Assembly: GCA_047967505.1 (NCBI GenBank)
Contig: CM106539.1
Origin: Dipteris shenzhenensis
Taxonomy: Eukaryota > Polypodiophyta > Polypodiopsida > Gleicheniales
Strand: one strand, 5' to 3'
DNA: 64,000 nt
Shown: in pieces, positions 34,290 to 47,136 of the stretch
Layout: the number at the start of each line of letters is the position of its first letter
Position numbering within the stretch: the first letter of the stretch is position 1
Program-made: the position numbers and the translations under genes
Notes under the pieces: model-generated
Told to the model about the DNA's origin: nothing
Database searches by the model: none
The model's input: only the letters and a program-made list of their open reading frames with translations

Positions 34290-35970
34290 TGAATATTTTT
34301 TTATTTATCCATTCTACCGTAATTATAGACGCCAATATGATGAAAGTTGAATGTTTTAAGACCACCATGCACTAGTCTCATAAGGGTGGATTCCATTTCT
34401 TTGATCCTTTTTAGTTGTCAACAAGTTACAAAAAAATTATGGTATGTGCCCTGGAATAGGTGTGGTAATTTTAGCACAACATTGGAGGCCCCTTAAACCA
34501 TATCAAATGTTCTCAGTTATTTTTATCCTTTGATTGAGGAGAAGCCCAAGTAGTGACTTTTGAATGATTACATGGCTTGCATATATGTGTAGAATATATT
34601 TTTGGAGTTTTTGAATAAATTGTTGTATCCTATAGTGTTTAGGATGCATGCTTCATAAGCAACATAGCACTTGAAATGATTTAATGACCTCATTCAAAAT
34701 GTTAATTCCATATTTTTTTGGTCACATATTCAAGTTTAGAATGTGTAATATTTCTTGGAGACTAATTTTGTCAAAATTCTATTGGGAATGCATAAATTAT
34801 GGGTCAGGCACATCACCAAGATGCAATTTATTCTTTGAACTTCATAGAAAATGGCTATTGCCAATCACACATTGGCCTTTGGCTTGTAATTTTGGGCTCA
34901 TAGACCCTCATCACTTTAGTCATAAGTGCATATTTTACAATCCAAATTTGCTTCACCCACTTGCATTTACCTTTGTGCCTTTGCAATCTTGTTGACTTTG
35001 TCTTTGTCTTCTTTATCTTCAGTTGTCCTCCCAACCACCTTAGGGATTTGTGGATCTTTGTCTTCTATTGTCCTCCCAAGCACCTTGGCGAATTATGCAT
35101 CTTCTACTAGAAGTTGTTTTTGTTAGTTACACATTCTGAGAGGACACTTCCTCCTCCAATCAATGAGCTTGTTCTATAAACACCGCATCTTGTCATACCA
35201 TGATGTTCCTTTTTGCAAGATCATAGATGTGGTAACCCTTCACCTCCTGACTATATCCTAGGAAGATACACTTTCAGCTATTTGGATGCCACTTGGTTTT
35301 AGGAGCATTTGGCACATGCAAACAATAGTAAAATCCAAAATTTATGAAATATGCAAGTAAGATTTCTTACTAGAGTAAGCTTATTGAGGGTTCATCCTCT
35401 TCAACACTTTGGTGTAGCTTTGATTGAGAATGTACATTATAGTATTACATGCTAATTAATTAGTAGATCCTTTCCTTTGATCATACTCCTTGTAGGTCAA
35501 TCATGATTGTAGAAATATCAAAGTCATTCTAACTACGAAAGCTTACAGTACATACAATATGGATGATCCATGGGAGGAAAAATGATATGGTTATTGCACA
35601 CAACCTTGCTAAGCTATTCAAAGTGGTGATTGTTTAAACTATCTCCATATGAAGGGCAAGCATGACATCCTAAGACCTAAGATGGTGAGATATGAAATTT
35701 TTCATGAATTAAAAAAAAGTCTTAATGATTCATGAATTGAAGAGCAAAGTGATTATGTTTGCACTATCCGTACCTAAACAATCATTCAAGCCAAGTTCAT
35801 CATGCATCCCTCCAATAAAATTCCCTTTTAATTGGAGTTTTTCTTGGGTAATAGGCTTCATATTCCTGAAATCCATTCCACAAACTTTGCAATTCCTCCA
35901 CCAAAGGAGCAAGATACATGTCAATGTTATTCACTTCTTACTTGCATGGGATGGTGAGTGCTAACTTCAG
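34290..35970. other. Intergenic, no gene recognised
   Basis: AT-rich sequence with only short frames. A ~45-bp phrase 'ggatctttgtcttctattgtcctccca' is loosely repeated around 35000-35090. Nothing further. Confidence 0.5.
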
Positions 35971-35977
35971 ATGTCCC

Positions 35978-36331
35978 TGTGAAGATAGTGGGAGAGAGGG
36001 AAGGAGTCTCGCTTGTGACTTTCTCACATGCACAAATGGGGGAATACACACAAAGGTGGAGGCTGAAAACAGTTTTCCTCTTCTTAGTTGTGAAAGCCAA
36101 AAGAACTGTAGTACAAAGAAAATAGAAGAACCCTATATGTGGGTCTCAAACCAAACTCAACTAACTAAGGTGGCTTACTAACTGAGCCACAAAGTAGAGT
36201 AGATAAGGGTAGCTGTCATCTAGCTATTATTCGTGGGCGGTGTACCAACCGCATCTCCAGCTAACAAGTCGGTGACATAAATACACAACGGTCACCTTGG
36301 CATATCACGAGTGGAGCTCGATATCTCAACA
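35978..36331 (-). repeat. Copia 3' LTR (left copy)
   Basis: 354 bp, tgtgaag…tctcaaca in plus orientation, with canonical TG…CA ends. A related third LTR at 25015-25365 lets differences be polarised: this copy carries derived C-to-G changes at two sites and two C-to-T changes. Confidence 0.95.
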
Positions 36332-39300
36332 CTCCCCCTTGAGCTCAATCCCAATTCCTGCACACCAAGCAGGTCTCTGAACTTACGCAGCTTCTCTATG
36401 CCCAATGCTTTTGTGAATATGTCAGCTACTTGATCCTCTGTGTTGACATAAACTAGATCAATAAGACCTAGTAAAACCTTCTCCCGCACATAATGATAAT
36501 GCACCTCAATGTGCTTTGTTCTAGCATGAAAGACTGGGTTCTTTGCCAAGTGTATGTGCCAAGTGTATGCTGCTCATGTTGTCACAATAAATGACAACTG
36601 GCCCATCTGTAAGCTGATGCATATCATAGAGTAGCTTATGCAACCAAGCTACCTCACATGCAGCCATTGCTGCACCCTTGTACTCAGCCTCTGTGCTCGA
36701 CAAGGCAACTGTAGGCTGTTTCTTGCTGCTCCAAGTGATTGCAGCACTCCCAAAAGAGAACACATATCCACTGGTAGATCGTCTATCAGAAATACTACCA
36801 GCCCAATCAGCATCACTGTATCCATGCAACTGTATCTGAACCCCAGCCTCATAAAATAGTCCATACTGTAATGTGGATTTCACATACCTGAGTATGCGTC
36901 TAGCCGCATGCAAATGCGGTTTCCTTGGAGCCTGCATAAACTAACTTACCAATCCAACAGCATAGCTTAGATCTGGCTTGGTAATAGTCATATAAATCAA
37001 ACTTCCTACTATGCATCTGTACATAGTAGGGTCTTCCAAAAGCTCACCTGCATCTGTGCTCACCTTCACATTCTGCTCCAAAGGAACTGAAATAGGCTTA
37101 CAGCCTGTCATCCCATATTTGGACAGCATGTCCAATCCATACTACCTCTGCAAGAGCTGTATCCCACTTGGTGATCTAATCACCTCAATGCCCAAGAAAT
37201 AATGCAGCTCTCCCAAATCCTTCATCTCAAACTTCTACCTCAATAGTATTTTCACATGAAGGATATCTTCATCACTATCACCTGTGATGATCAAATCATC
37301 AACATAAATGACCAGCAGCATAATCCCTTTCTCTGTTTTTCTCACATAGAGTGAGAAATCTGCCTTGGAAATCTGAAAGCCAATAGTGATAAGATACTGT
37401 CCTATCTTGTCAGACCATGCTCTAGGTGCTTGCTTCAAGCCATACAAGGCTTTCTTCAACCTGCAAACAAACTCAGGATGAATAGCATGAACATAACCTG
37501 CTGGCTGCTCCATAAAGACCTCTTCTTGCAAATCACCATGCAAGAAGGCATTCTTTACATCCATCTGATGTAAAGACCATCCCTTTGATGCAGCCATAGC
37601 AATGGCTGCTCTTACGGTTGCCATCCTTGCAACCGGGCTGAAAGTTTCTTCATAATCAATGCCATATGTCTGTGCATACCCCTTGACAACTAATCTTGCC
37701 TTGTATCTATTCACAGAACCATCTGCATTGTGCTTGATCTTATAAACCCACTTGCAGCCAATTGCATTCTTGTCTTTAGGCAAAGGCACCAATTCCCATG
37801 TAGCATTTGCATCCAAGGCATCCATTTCTTCATCCATGGCTTTCTCCCATTTTTCATTTCCCATGGCTTGCTCAAAAGAAGTGGGTTCTGGTTCCTATAT
37901 CACTTTGACCATATAGGCATAGTGAATGGCTGTAAATCCATCATATTTCAGCCTATCCACAAGATACCTAACCCTGGTAGACCTGCGCAAAGTAGGCTCA
38001 CTTCCAGGTGCTCTCAAAACATCCCTGGTCTTCCTTACTCTAGGTGTAACAACAGAAGGAATACCCAACTCATCATCAATGCTCTGTTCTGAGCCACTGG
38101 ATTCACCATCCACACAAGAGTGACCTGCATTCACATCAAACATGGGCTGATCTACCTTCTCTTTTCCTTTTTGTGATACCTGCATACCACTCTCTGCATT
38201 GCTTTGAGGAGATTCTCCTGATCTCAATCTGCCTGTCCATGGCGAAGTATGTGAACCACTGCTAGACGACACTGTAGGTCCACTGATATTTTGTGATTGC
38301 TGCTGTGAATTCTGTGCAGCATTACCATTTTGTGCATCTATATCAATCATCACAATTACTAGTTTATACCAGCTGCTCATCTCATAAAAAACAACATCTC
38401 TGCTCACTGTAAACTTACGAGTAGAAGGGTTATAGCATCTATACCCTTTCTACTGCAGAGAGTAACCAATAAAGATGCACTTCTCAACTTTTGGATCCAA
38501 CTTGGACCTCAATTCATCTGGCACATGGACATAGGCAATGCAACCAAAAATTTTCAAATGAGAAATATCTGGTTTCCTACCAGTATACATCTCCTCTGGC
38601 GTCATGCCATGTATTGCTGCAGTGGGAGTCCTGTTCATTATATAAACTGCTGTAGCAACTGCTTCAGTCCAATAATAATCTGGTAGATTTTTTTCATTTA
38701 GCATGGCCCGAGATACCTCTCCAATATGCCTATTTTTCCTTTCTGCAATTCCATTTTGCTGTGGGGTATGACTGCATGAATATTGCTGCTTTATACCATG
38801 CTCCTGCAAGAACCTTGCGAACTCATTTGAGAGGTACTCTCCCCCTCCATCTGACCTTAGGCATTTTATTTGTAGGCCTGTTTCTTTTTCAACCATAGCT
38901 TTGAAAGCTTTGAAGTGCCCAAACACTTCACTTTTCTTTTTCATAAAATACACCCAAAGTTTTTTACTGAAGTCATCAATAAATGTGACAAAATAGTGAC
39001 AGCCTCCAATAGATGCAGCTTTAGTAGTCCACACATCAGAGTGGATTAATTCCAATGGCTTTTTACTCTCTTGAACATGCCTAGGAAAAGGTTTCCTTGC
39101 CTGTTTTCCAAATTGACAGGCTTCACAAACCTTGTGCATTTCTACAACCTTGAATTTAGGCAATCCTGCAACAATATTTTGGGCTTGCATTGATTTAAGT
39201 CGCTGTATATTAACATGACCAATGTGTTTGTGCCAGATATCAATATCTGCAACTACATCGGTCCCATGTGCAAACATTGCTGCACTCAATTCAGGCATGT

Positions 39301-40684
39301 CCGCATCCAACGTAAACATCCTGCCCTTCTTCTTTCCTTTTGCTATCAAGCGACCGTTATTTTTCATATCCTCAACAAAGCATCCATGAGGATTAAATCT
39401 AACCTGCAAGCCCTGCTCAACCATTTGACCAACAGAAACCAGGTTCTTGGTGATGTTTAGGACATGAAATACATCGGACAAGTATTTCTTTTTCCCATCC
39501 TGCATAGACAAAGGAATTTTACCAATCTGCACAATAGCATGTGCAGTATCATCACCAGTCTCCACAAATCCTGGCTTTTCCATTTTCCTTGCATCCTGCG
39601 TCCATTCTGCATGACCTGTCATGTGGTTTGATGCACCTGAGTCAACATACCACATATCATTTCGTTCTTCTGCACTTGTCACAGAATTAGTCATATGCTG
39701 CACCATAAATAGATGCTCATTTCTGTCATCACCCTGCTTACTAGAAGATCCATAATTGCCTTGCTGTAATTTTCCATTCATAATGTCATTCTGCTTTTTA
39801 TAGCAGTCCTTAGCCATATGACCCATTTTGCCACAATAGTAGCATTCAACATTGCTGTTTGCATTTTGGCCTCTCTGCCATCCACCACGGCCTCTTTGGC
39901 TCCCCTTGCCTCTAGAGTTACCACGTCCTCCTGCATAGGACTGGTTTTCTTGCGTTTGCTGCATATTCTGATTTCTACCATGGCCTGCAGATCGGCCTCC
40001 TCTACCTCTGCCTCTACCTTTGCCAGCATTTGAGTAGAAGACAGTTTCTTTTGAAGTTCCTGCTGAAGAAGATGCACCCCCATTTCTCTACTCTTCAGAA
40101 ATTAGAAGAGCAAACAACTCTTCAAAATCAGGAAATTTTTCACGGACGGCAATGGATGTCCGGAACTGTGCATAATCCTTTCCTAGACCATTCAAGGTCA
40201 CAGAAACTAGATCATCATCTTCCACTGGCGACCCAATGGAAGCAAGTGCATCTGCAATTTTCTTCACCTTCATGTGGTAGTCATTTATGCTCAAATTTTC
40301 TCTCTGCACATTGTGCAACTCCTGTTTGAGTTGCATTTTCCTGACTTGCGTATTTGTACTGTACATTTTTGCCAAAGTATCTCGTGCCTCCTTTGGCGTA
40401 CTTGCATCCTGAATATGCACAATCATGGAGTCCGAAATACTGATAGACAGCCAGTACATAACTTTCCTGGCTCTCTCATGCCATCCTTTGAATGCCTGCA
40501 TTTCCTGTTGATTGGGAACATTAGGAAGAATAGGTTCTTCTTCATTTCCTGTAATGAACTCCCAATAGCCTTTTCCCATCAAGAAATTCGTCATTCTAAA
40601 CTTCCATGCCTGGAAGTTGTTCTTGTCAAGCTTTTTAGTGACAGTCTGTGAAAGAGAATCAGATGCCTTTACAGAACACTGCAA
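36292..40684 (-). pseudogene. Copia gag-pol polyprotein, six in-frame TAG stops and a 13-bp duplication
   Basis: From 40684 to about 36560 the reading frame never changes. It is interrupted only by TAG at 40088, 38450, 37895, 37235, 37142 and 36941. Domains in order: Gag (LDKNNFQAWKFRM), zinc knuckle CYYCGKMGHMAKDC at 39850, protease DSGA (WYVDSGASNHMTG), pre-integrase HHCC, integrase with SDVW…SDGGGEY…ERKNR (D, D, E), reverse transcriptase with MDVKNAFLHG and YVDD, then RNase H (ADWAGS…STEAEY). At about 36550 a 13-bp tandem duplication of 'catacacttggca' (minus strand) shifts the frame before the C-terminal KHIEVHYHYVR part. No ATG precedes the Gag motif in frame, so the start is also lost. 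At least three of the TAGs replace a position that is usually Gln (inferred from family pattern). Confidence 0.92.
36332..36340 (-). other. Polypurine tract of the copia element
   Basis: On the minus strand AAGGGGGAG directly abuts the 3' LTR. This primes plus-strand DNA synthesis in LTR retroelements. Confidence 0.85.
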
Positions 40685-41200
40685 AATATTCTGTCACTGC
40701 AAAAAAACACAGCTTTTGCCTCACACGGGCAGACTTGCAAAACTGACGAAAGTGGTATTTGACCACACAGTCACTTCCTAGTGACAATTTTGCATCAACA
40801 GGCAACAAGCATGAATCTGCAACTCCCAATATCTTTGCACACTGGCATACGATGCAATTTTTGCGGCAACTTTTCACTGACTAGCCGCGCAGTGGTCGCA
40901 CAGCCAAAACATGGCCTTTTTCTGAGTGCTTGCAAAGAACTTCCGCCTTCAAAACGGGCCCCGAAATGGCCTCGAATCAAAAAAATAAAGTGACTTAGGG
41001 CTTCGCCCTTACCCGCAGCATATACTACGCTCTCGCCACACCGCGAAGGGCGTCTCAATCTGAGACAGTGCACTCTTGCACTTCTGGCTGTGCTACCTGC
41101 AGAGATTTGCTCCTAAACTCGAAATAGGAAAGCAACACTGGTCCTCTTACCAGGACACCACGAACTTGGCTTGCTTTCTTGAGCTCCTTACCACAAACAA
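40685..41200 (-). other. Copia 5' leader
   Basis: Untranslated region between primer site and gag. The part at about 41000-41200 is homologous to the leader of the truncated copia at 24.4-25.0 kb ('tctcgccacaccg.gaagggcg', 'tctcaatctgagaca'). The part at 40690-41000 is specific to this copy. Confidence 0.75.
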
Positions 41201-41213
41201 GGCTCTGATACCA
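41201..41213 (-). other. Primer binding site, tRNA-iMet type
   Basis: On the minus strand TGGTATCAGAGCC directly follows the 5' LTR, complementary to the 3' end of plant initiator tRNA-Met. Confidence 0.9.
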
Positions 41214-41567
41214 TGTGAAGATAGTGGGAGAGAGGGAAGGAGTCTCGCTTGCGACTTTCTCACATGCACAAATGGGGGAATACACACAAAGGTGGAGGCT
41301 GAAAACAGTTTTCCTCTTCTTAGTTGTGAAAGCCAAAAGAACTCTAGTACAAAGAAAATAGAAGAACCCTATATGTGGGTCTCAAACCAAACTCAACTAA
41401 CTAAGGTGGCTTACTAACTGAACCACAAACTAGAGTAGATAAGGGTAGCCATCATCTAGCTATTATTCGTGGGCGGTCTACCAACCGCATCTCCAGCTAA
41501 CAAGTCGGTGACATAAATACACAACGGTCACCCTGGCATATCGCGAGTGGACCTCGATATCTCAATA
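41214..41567 (-). repeat. Copia 5' LTR (right copy)
   Basis: 354 bp, same length as its partner, ending tctcaata in plus orientation, so its outer terminus has TA in place of CA. The related LTR at 25365 also ends in TA. It is flanked by GTCCC. Confidence 0.95.
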
Positions 41568-41572
41568 GTCCC

Positions 41573-42335
41573 TTCTTTATAGTGAGCCATAAAGGAATAT
41601 TTTAACACACTATTGCCACTACTTAGCTAAGTGGATCAGGATGTGGATTAATAATTGAATGGACTTATTATTTTCCAATCCAAGACATGGATGGCAAGGC
41701 TAGTCCCTAAATGTTGGCCACATTTCTCCTCCGTATGCCTCCATGCTTTTTCATAAGTAGGTGTCCTTAATGTTTTATTTGTGGAACAATCATGGACATG
41801 CTAATCCATAAGTTGAGAGCTAATGATGCATCTCAAAACATGTGTTTTATGCATGTGACGATGAACATATGTTGCAAAAACATCTTGGATACCTCCAAAC
41901 ATTGTGTATCTCTCCTCCTATAGCATGATGCACCACACGTTGGGCAAACTTGAGTGCTCGCTTGTACCCCTATAAAGGATGCGATCATTAGGCATGTATG
42001 CATTGAGTTGTACTCCATTCCTAATGCACTAAAAATTTATTTTCCTCCTTTCTTAATGAGTGTTTATTTTTTGCGAGCTTTTCCTTGGCCGAGCTCGGGA
42101 ACCTTGATTTTTTTGTCATTTTTTAAAACATCAAAAGCAAGAACTACTCATGATATAAGGCTCACATATGTTGAGCAATGCTTATAGCAAAACCCTTGAT
42201 CTATGATCACAAGAGAAGTAAGGCTAGTTGGCAAGAGTCTAAGACATGGATCTAGAGGGAGTGTGAGAACTCAAAGAAAAGAGGGCAAGGGTTTAAAATG
42301 GCAATTTCTTGTCTCATTGCATATTCAAAGCATTC
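41573..42335. other. Intergenic, no gene recognised
   Basis: No open frame with protein features; no repeats beyond short words. Confidence 0.5.
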
Positions 42336-42339
42336 TAAA

Positions 42340-42625
42340 CATGCGTTAATCTTCAAAGCAATGTAATGTTTACTGATTCGAAGCATGCATATCTTCAAAG
42401 CAATGCAATGATTAGAAGGATGCACTTTTTATTTGAAGGTAATCATTCCAAATCTATATTCTAAGTAACAACTTCAAACCATTGATCTTCAAACCAATGC
42501 AGTGATTGGATGCATGCCTTCAAAGCATTTTTTCAGTTCATGCACAAAAAGTATTGTGTATTTGAAGGCAGTCATTCCAAACTTGCATTCCAAGCATGCA
42601 TTCCAAGTAAGCACTACAACCAAGG
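42340..42625 (+). repeat. Degenerate tandem repeats around 'cttcaaagcaatgca'
   Basis: Phrases 'cttcaaagcaatg.a.tga', 'ttgaaggta.tcattccaaa' and 'gcattccaag' recur several times at irregular spacing of about 60-110 bp. Confidence 0.6.
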
Positions 42626-42914
42626 CATGCACACCGACAATGTAAAAGAATTTAATCTTGAAGAACTTTTGTGTTTCTTTAATCATAATTTTTTATGACA
42701 ATATATGTGGTCCTCAAACCATGTCACCAGAAAATCATGAAGATGCCTCTTTGAGGTCTCTTAAGGCCGACAAAGACCTTTATGCAAGCAAGGTCTTTTA
42801 CCTCCACTAACTTTAAAATCTATTGAAACCATTTCACAAGACAATTTTAAAGAGGCTTTGGGGTCTCTGTGGCCAAGAAGGCAACCTGCTCACAACGCCT
42901 CCTTTTCTAGTTTT

Positions 42915-43207
42915 TGACACTCTAACATGAGACATGGCTTCGTTCATATTACACCAATCATTTTGACTACAAACATGACCATATTTGGAGTCATATTGGC
43001 CAAGTTATGTCCAAAACAAACATATTTGGAGTCACATTGGCCAAGTTATGGCTTGGGGGGCTTGGACGACTAGATTTGTTTTGGACATAACTACAGCTAG
43101 ATTTGTTTTGGACATACCTTTGCCAATATTTCTCCAAATATGATCATGTTTGTCATCAAAACGATGGGTGTGATATGAATGAAGCCTTCTCTTATGTTAG
43201 GGTGTCA
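42915..43207. repeat. Inverted repeat with 106-bp arms
   Basis: Arm 42915-43020 (tgacactctaacatgaga…gtccaaaacaaa) is the imperfect reverse complement of arm 43102-43207, about 80% by eye, with an 81-bp spacer. The spacer holds a further direct copy of 'acatatttggagtcacattg'. There is no coding capacity; it may be a foldback MITE. Confidence 0.8.
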
Positions 43208-43209
43208 AC

Positions 43210-45360
43210 ATTTTACATATTTAGAAGGTTTTGTTTTTACCTTTGTTTCAGAAGAGCTTGACCTTATCATGCTACACATGGACATCATGTATATGCCAAC
43301 AATCATTGCATATCAATAGTTTGAACAAAGGGCATTCTTATTGGCTTCACTAAGATGATTGTCAGAGCATGGCTAAGGGCTATGCCAATGCCACCCCTAG
43401 CTGAGCTCTGGGGACCATCAGCTTTTTCGGATCAATCATGAGTTGAAACATGATTAGGGCATTGATGTGTCTTAAGCTGATTCTGAGTGCCATTAATATA
43501 AATCTCATAGCATTCTCGAATTTCTTTGACGATGAACAAATGACACAAGTTTATTCTTACTCATGGTGACATGAAGGTGATCCATAATTGGTGTGTATAA
43601 TGGATATAAGGTGATCAATGATTTATTGGTTGTATTATTAAACATTTTACTCATGTGCATTAATTGTGCTTATTATCATATTTATTAGTTGTTTGTCGAT
43701 CATTTTGTGTACAAAATGGATCAAATCATATGGATGCTAAAAAAATCAGTGAGCTGCAAAAGTTTATTTAGGAGGGAATTTGTTAGAAGGAGCTTCATAG
43801 GTCCCACTATTTCATTTATTTTTTGTTAATTACTCAAAATTCTTACTTTGAGGCTCAAACAAAAATAGCAAGAAAATCATTAAGCTTGCAAAGGCGTGTG
43901 TCTTCAGTGTTCCTTTTCATCGCAAAAAAATATCTCCTTTCTTGATGATGGGATGGTATTTTGCCTTTTTGAAGCAATCTACAAAGCATGTCCAATCAAG
44001 ACACCTATCAAAAGTGGCAATCATATGCATAAGAAGCGCAACTCTGATTTAACAACTGTACCAAAACAAGAAAGTCACATTTGTGTCCGACCATGATAGC
44101 TTGGTTGCAAGTTTGAAATTAGAAGAACACTTGCAAGATGGGACCTAATTGTCCCTTTGTAGAGCATAGTGTTTGTATTACTTGTAATCTCTCGTCTTTC
44201 CAACTCATGACATGGGGATCATCTTATATTAGCTTGTCTTGATGTGGCTCTTCATCTGCCTCTAGAGGGGAGGGTCAAAGTATGCTAAGATCAAGTATTT
44301 TGCATGAACACATCATCAATGTCTTCTTCATTGATTGAATGCTTCTCTTCATCATGTCAATGCAAAGCCTCTTGCTTTCTTCTAACAGTAGGCTCCCCCT
44401 TAGCACACATTTATGATTTATTATCAATTGGGATTCATGAGGGTGATAATGCATAGCTGTTCATGCATATATCCCAAAAGTGCTTCCTCTTCTATCAGAA
44501 TGTGGGTGAATTGCATCAAAATTTTATAAATATGAATATAGTGTGGAGAAGCCCTTCATACCTCCTCATTCAAAGCAACAAGAGGCAGAGGTTGGAATTG
44601 ACTATAATCCCAAATGTGTGTCATAATTAGGGTGCAGTATGTGTGTCATAATTAGGGTGCAGTACCTAATTATTACACTTTTTCATCGTGCTCAATCACA
44701 TGCTACCTTGTCATGAAGATACTAGGATCTTGGTTTCTTTCAAGAATCTAATGAGCTTGAAGACATCTCAAAAGAAATCACCACAATATCACCTTGATTT
44801 AAATAGTCTTCCATAACTCCAAACGAAAAGATGGTCATGGAAAGATATCCAAGCACATCAATCCTTTTTTGGCAAATAAAATATAAAATATTCAAAAACG
44901 ACCCTTGACATCGATACAAGTATTGAAAATAGAGTACCAAATTAAGCGCCAATATAACCCTTAAAAAAGAATTAAAAACGTCTTGGGATGTTTAATAACC
45001 ATTGATATATACATTAATAAAAACTTTGATAAAAGCATTAAAAAAAGTGCATATTAAAGGAAATTCTATATCATTTGTTAATATGATGGTAATACAAATG
45101 TTTCTAATCAATTATACCTAGATGATGAATTTGGATTAACATTTTTAAGCCTACACTTGCCCAAAGCAGGTAGGGGAATGGAACAATTTGTTGTTAACTA
45201 CCCCCAATTTTGGTGATAGAATTTGCATATTTATGAACTAACATATCAAGATATGGTTAGATATCCAATAATCCTGAATAGTTCCAAACTTGGTCATGTA
45301 CGCTTATACATTGTGTTAAGAGCCTTTTTCAAATTTCTTCCATGCGTTCTTAAAATGGAT
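43210..45360. other. Intergenic, no gene recognised
   Basis: AT-rich sequence with a single 25-bp tandem duplication ('gtgtgtcataattagggtgcag', 44617-44662). No gene or transposon could be supported. Confidence 0.5.
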
Positions 45361-45369
45361 CCAAATCTG

Positions 45370-46125
45370 TTAGGATGTTGGGTCGAACCATGTTTTGGTG
45401 GTCAATCTAGCAATGATGCATCTTGGTTCAATACTTATGTGGGGGTAAGATTTAAAAATTGATGACATCCATTAAAAAGGAATTGCGCATAGGTTCGTAG
45501 GGGACCAAACTTGCTAGGATTTTGGGTTCCACTGTTTCCTCAAGCTCTACCAAGTTTGGTCCACTTGGGTCACTCTAGCCCAACACGTCAATGATGCAAC
45601 CCACTTTAGTACCTAACAGCGTTTAGGATTAAAAGACTACAACATCCATTAAAAATAGGGGTGCATATGTCCAAATGGAACCGACTAAGTTTGGTCCCAC
45701 GTGGGTCACTCTATCCCAACATGCCAATGGTGCATGCTAACTCAGTGCCTAGGCTAGCTAGGATTAAAAGCAACATCCACTTAAACGTTGCTTTAAAAAC
45801 CCCAAATGAGAGCAAGCTTACTGGAATTTAGAGTCCCACGATGTCCTAGATCCCCACAAAGTTTGTCTTACTTGGGCTACTCTAGCTCAACTTGCACCAT
45901 CCTACCAAGTTTGCTCCCAATTGGACCTTTGCACACCCGTCTTTTAAAACTGGCGTGTATCATTAGCATATTAGGATGCTTAGTACCGCCTTGTTCTAAA
46001 CCTCCACTAGGTTTGGTTCTACTTAGGTACTCTCACCAACATGCGAATGATCCACCTAGTTTAGTGCCTTAGGTGGGCTTAAAATTTTTAAAATGACGAT
46101 ATCCATTAAAAGGGGTCAAACTTCA
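45370..46125 (+). repeat. Degenerate tandem repeat, unit about 150-190 bp
   Basis: At least four diverged copies carry the same ordered phrases: 'ccaagtttggtc.cacttggg', 'cactctagcccaaca', 'caatgatgca', 'agtgccta' and 'aggattaaaa…acatccattaaaa'. The degree of decay suggests an old satellite-like or retroelement-derived array. Confidence 0.65.
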
Positions 46126-46169
46126 TAATACAATGGGTCCCACCATCTTCTAGAGCCCCACTATTCCTC

Positions 46170-46380
46170 CAGAGGTAGACAGACTCAACCCACCAAAAGT
46201 GGCCCTACCCCCAAGGTTATGGTGTGCCATTTGCAATGTTGCAGGCCATGATGTAAACACCTGCTTTTACAAAATGAGGGTTGCACAGCCCCAACCCCAA
46301 TAGTACCAACAGGCACCAATCCCAGTCTATAGGCAGCCAACACTAGCACCCAATGCACGAGTGTCACAGCTTAATCCCAT
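46170..46380 (+). pseudogene. Retrotransposon gag zinc-knuckle fragment
   Basis: The plus strand at 46223-46264 encodes CAICNVAGHDVNTC, an exact C-x2-C-x4-H-x4-C retroviral-type knuckle. A Pro/Gln-rich stretch with an in-frame TAG follows. Nothing else of the element is recognisable. Confidence 0.6.
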
Positions 46381-47136
46381 CAGGTGAGGATACAAGTGCC
46401 TCAACTATTGACAAATCCCAATCGTCCACAGTATCCTCGAGCCCCCAATCTTGCTCCAGTGGTTCTAGTGCAACAACTACAACCTGAAGAGTTGGTAGGG
46501 CCTCTCCTAGCTCTAAACCACAAATATGAACATACAAAATAATGTCAACATCGGAATAATGCTACAACAATCTGATATAAACACCACTCATCATAGAAGT
46601 TGTTTTGATGCTTTTGCCGTTTGCCTAACTTCTGAGATTTATATCGACTCTAATCTTTGAAAACCCTGATTGTCACTTCCTGCCTCTAACTATCCTTTCC
46701 TCCTCTGCACCCTCCTTATCACAATGAAATCTCACGACACCTCCCACCACACCCCATTCTACTTTTCTAGAAGAATTCAAGGCAGTTTCTAGTAAACATG
46801 AATGACTTGACATATTCCTAATTATTAAAACAGCAGAAAGAGTCTCTTTAAATGTGCAAGAAATACTGATTACAAACAACTCTCTGTATTTAAAGACGAG
46901 CTTTAAAGCAGTGCTTTGAAATTTTACACTAAATTTGGAAGCTTTGGAATTGCAGTACAAATTCTCTGTGCGCGTCATTATTTCTCATTTGATGGCCGAC
47001 ATTCAGGAAAAGATAACCAATGCATGCACATCCATAGGAAACGATTTTTGTCTTAAAAGGGTTGAAAGTGGCAGCATAGTAGCAAATGGCTGAACTAAGT
47101 ACAAACATCTCCACCTCACAATAAAGTATTCATATT

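Larger units (their letters stand above)
35973..41572 (-). mobile_element. Ty1/copia LTR retrotransposon, structurally complete, gag-pol disabled
   Basis: LTRs of 354 bp each lie at 35978-36331 and 41214-41567, flanked by the 5-bp target duplication GTCCC (35973-35977 and 41568-41572). Reading on the minus strand, the 5' LTR is the right one. Just inside it is the tRNA-iMet primer site (complement of ggctctgatacca, 41201-41213), and just before the 3' LTR is a polypurine tract (complement of ctccccctt, 36332-36340). The internal order gag, protease, integrase, reverse transcriptase, RNase H is the copia order. The LTRs differ at 11 positions (about 3%), four of them G/C transversions. Confidence 0.95.

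Noticed and set aside
34860-35130. Possible small gene around 34684-35126
   Set aside because: Frames are short, overlap in different phases and have no domain or splice support.
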